Shown here one piece after another: positions 38,139-38,274 of a stretch of DNA of 38,274 nt. This DNA is from Nocardiopsis sp. FR4 (GTDB taxonomy: Bacteria > Actinomycetota > Actinomycetes > Streptosporangiales > Streptosporangiaceae). The stretch spans positions 1 to 38,274 of the forward strand of contig NZ_VWVV01000041.1 in assembly GCF_009830945.1 (NCBI RefSeq). The letters run 5' to 3'. The notes under the pieces were generated by a model. The model ran no database searches. It was not told the DNA's origin and saw only the letters and a list, made by a program, of their open reading frames with translations. The position numbers were made by a program, and so were the translations under genes. Position 1 is the first letter of the stretch. The number at the start of each line of letters is the position of its first letter.

Positions 38139-38274
38139 CTAGCTCCTGGGGACGCGGAGCCGGTCCCAGGTCGTGCGCCCGGGCCAGCCGTCGGCGTCCG
38201 CGCCGGTGAAGCCCAGCTTCCTCTGCCACATCGCGTACGCGTCCTGGTCGACGTCCGACCACTGGTCGCCGGGC
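38139..38274 (-). CDS. C-terminal fragment, peptidoglycan-binding-type domain
   Basis: Only the last 44 residues are visible, reading PGDQWSDVDQDAYAMWQRKLGFTGADADGWPGRTTWDRLRVPRS then TAG. The AYxxWQxxLGFxGADADGxPGxxxWxxLxVP pattern is a C-terminal peptidoglycan-binding-like repeat common in actinomycete lysozymes, amidases and peptidases (secreted cell-wall enzymes). The catalytic part lies beyond the right edge. Confidence 0.75.
   Translation of the reverse strand, partial: PGDQWSDVDQDAYAMWQRKLGFTGADADGWPGRTTWDRLRVPRS

Overview
Very high-GC chromosomal DNA with GTG/TTG starts, ATGA/GTGA gene overlaps, CebR-type and actinobacterial Zur-type operator sequences, leaderless regulator genes and secreted plant-polymer-degrading enzymes. 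This points to a filamentous actinomycete; a Nocardiopsaceae-like organism (Nocardiopsis, Streptomonospora, Thermobifida group) is my best guess, inferred from gene content only. I recognise no tRNA, rRNA, insertion sequence or CRISPR array.

Layout. 1-2.6 kb: start of a secreted CBM2 protein and a chitin/cellulose-type lytic polysaccharide monooxygenase (AA10), each preceded by a CebR-like box, with an N-terminally truncated MFS gene between them. 2.7-4.4 kb: a two-component system whose regulator carries an internal deletion plus a frameshift and whose kinase carries a one-base frameshift. 4.6-9.7 kb: a small acidic protein; a UvrA-like ABC protein divergent from a WYL regulator across a symmetric palindromic promoter; an MFS exporter with a MerR-type promoter. 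9.8-14.6 kb: a frameshifted membrane protein, a DGPF/YCII protein and a MacB-like ABC ATPase/FtsX permease pair. 14.6-19.1 kb: a secreted GHL10-type glycoside hydrolase, a 33-residue membrane peptide, and a GlxA-type AraC regulator divergent from a DJ-1/PfpI protein with two membrane proteins. 19.2-19.6 kb: cytochrome P450 remnant. 19.7-21.0 kb: sugar-binding lipoprotein with xylan-type operator palindromes upstream.

21.2-27.7 kb holds the most striking system: five translationally coupled genes (Dpp/Nik-type binding lipoprotein, a single-chain fusion of both permeases, two ATPases, an MFS exporter) behind a promoter whose spacer is filled by a Zur-like box. The order matches cntA-BC-D-F-E of the opine-metallophore (staphylopine-type) systems, so it may import a zinc-metallophore complex and export the free ligand. 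Biosynthesis genes are not in the window.

27.7-38.3 kb: frameshifted DoxX-like gene, GH11-CBM2 xylanase with a 13-glycine linker, PfkB sugar kinase, SDR and MmyB-type XRE regulator, Rrf2 regulator divergent from an NmrA-like SDR, a LysR / alpha-beta hydrolase / bicupin dioxygenase cluster, a small membrane protein, an orphan Cas6e-like protein that appears to lack the catalytic histidine, and the 3' end of a peptidoglycan-binding-type protein. Several frame breaks are single missing bases in G/C homopolymers, so some apparent pseudogenes may be assembly errors.
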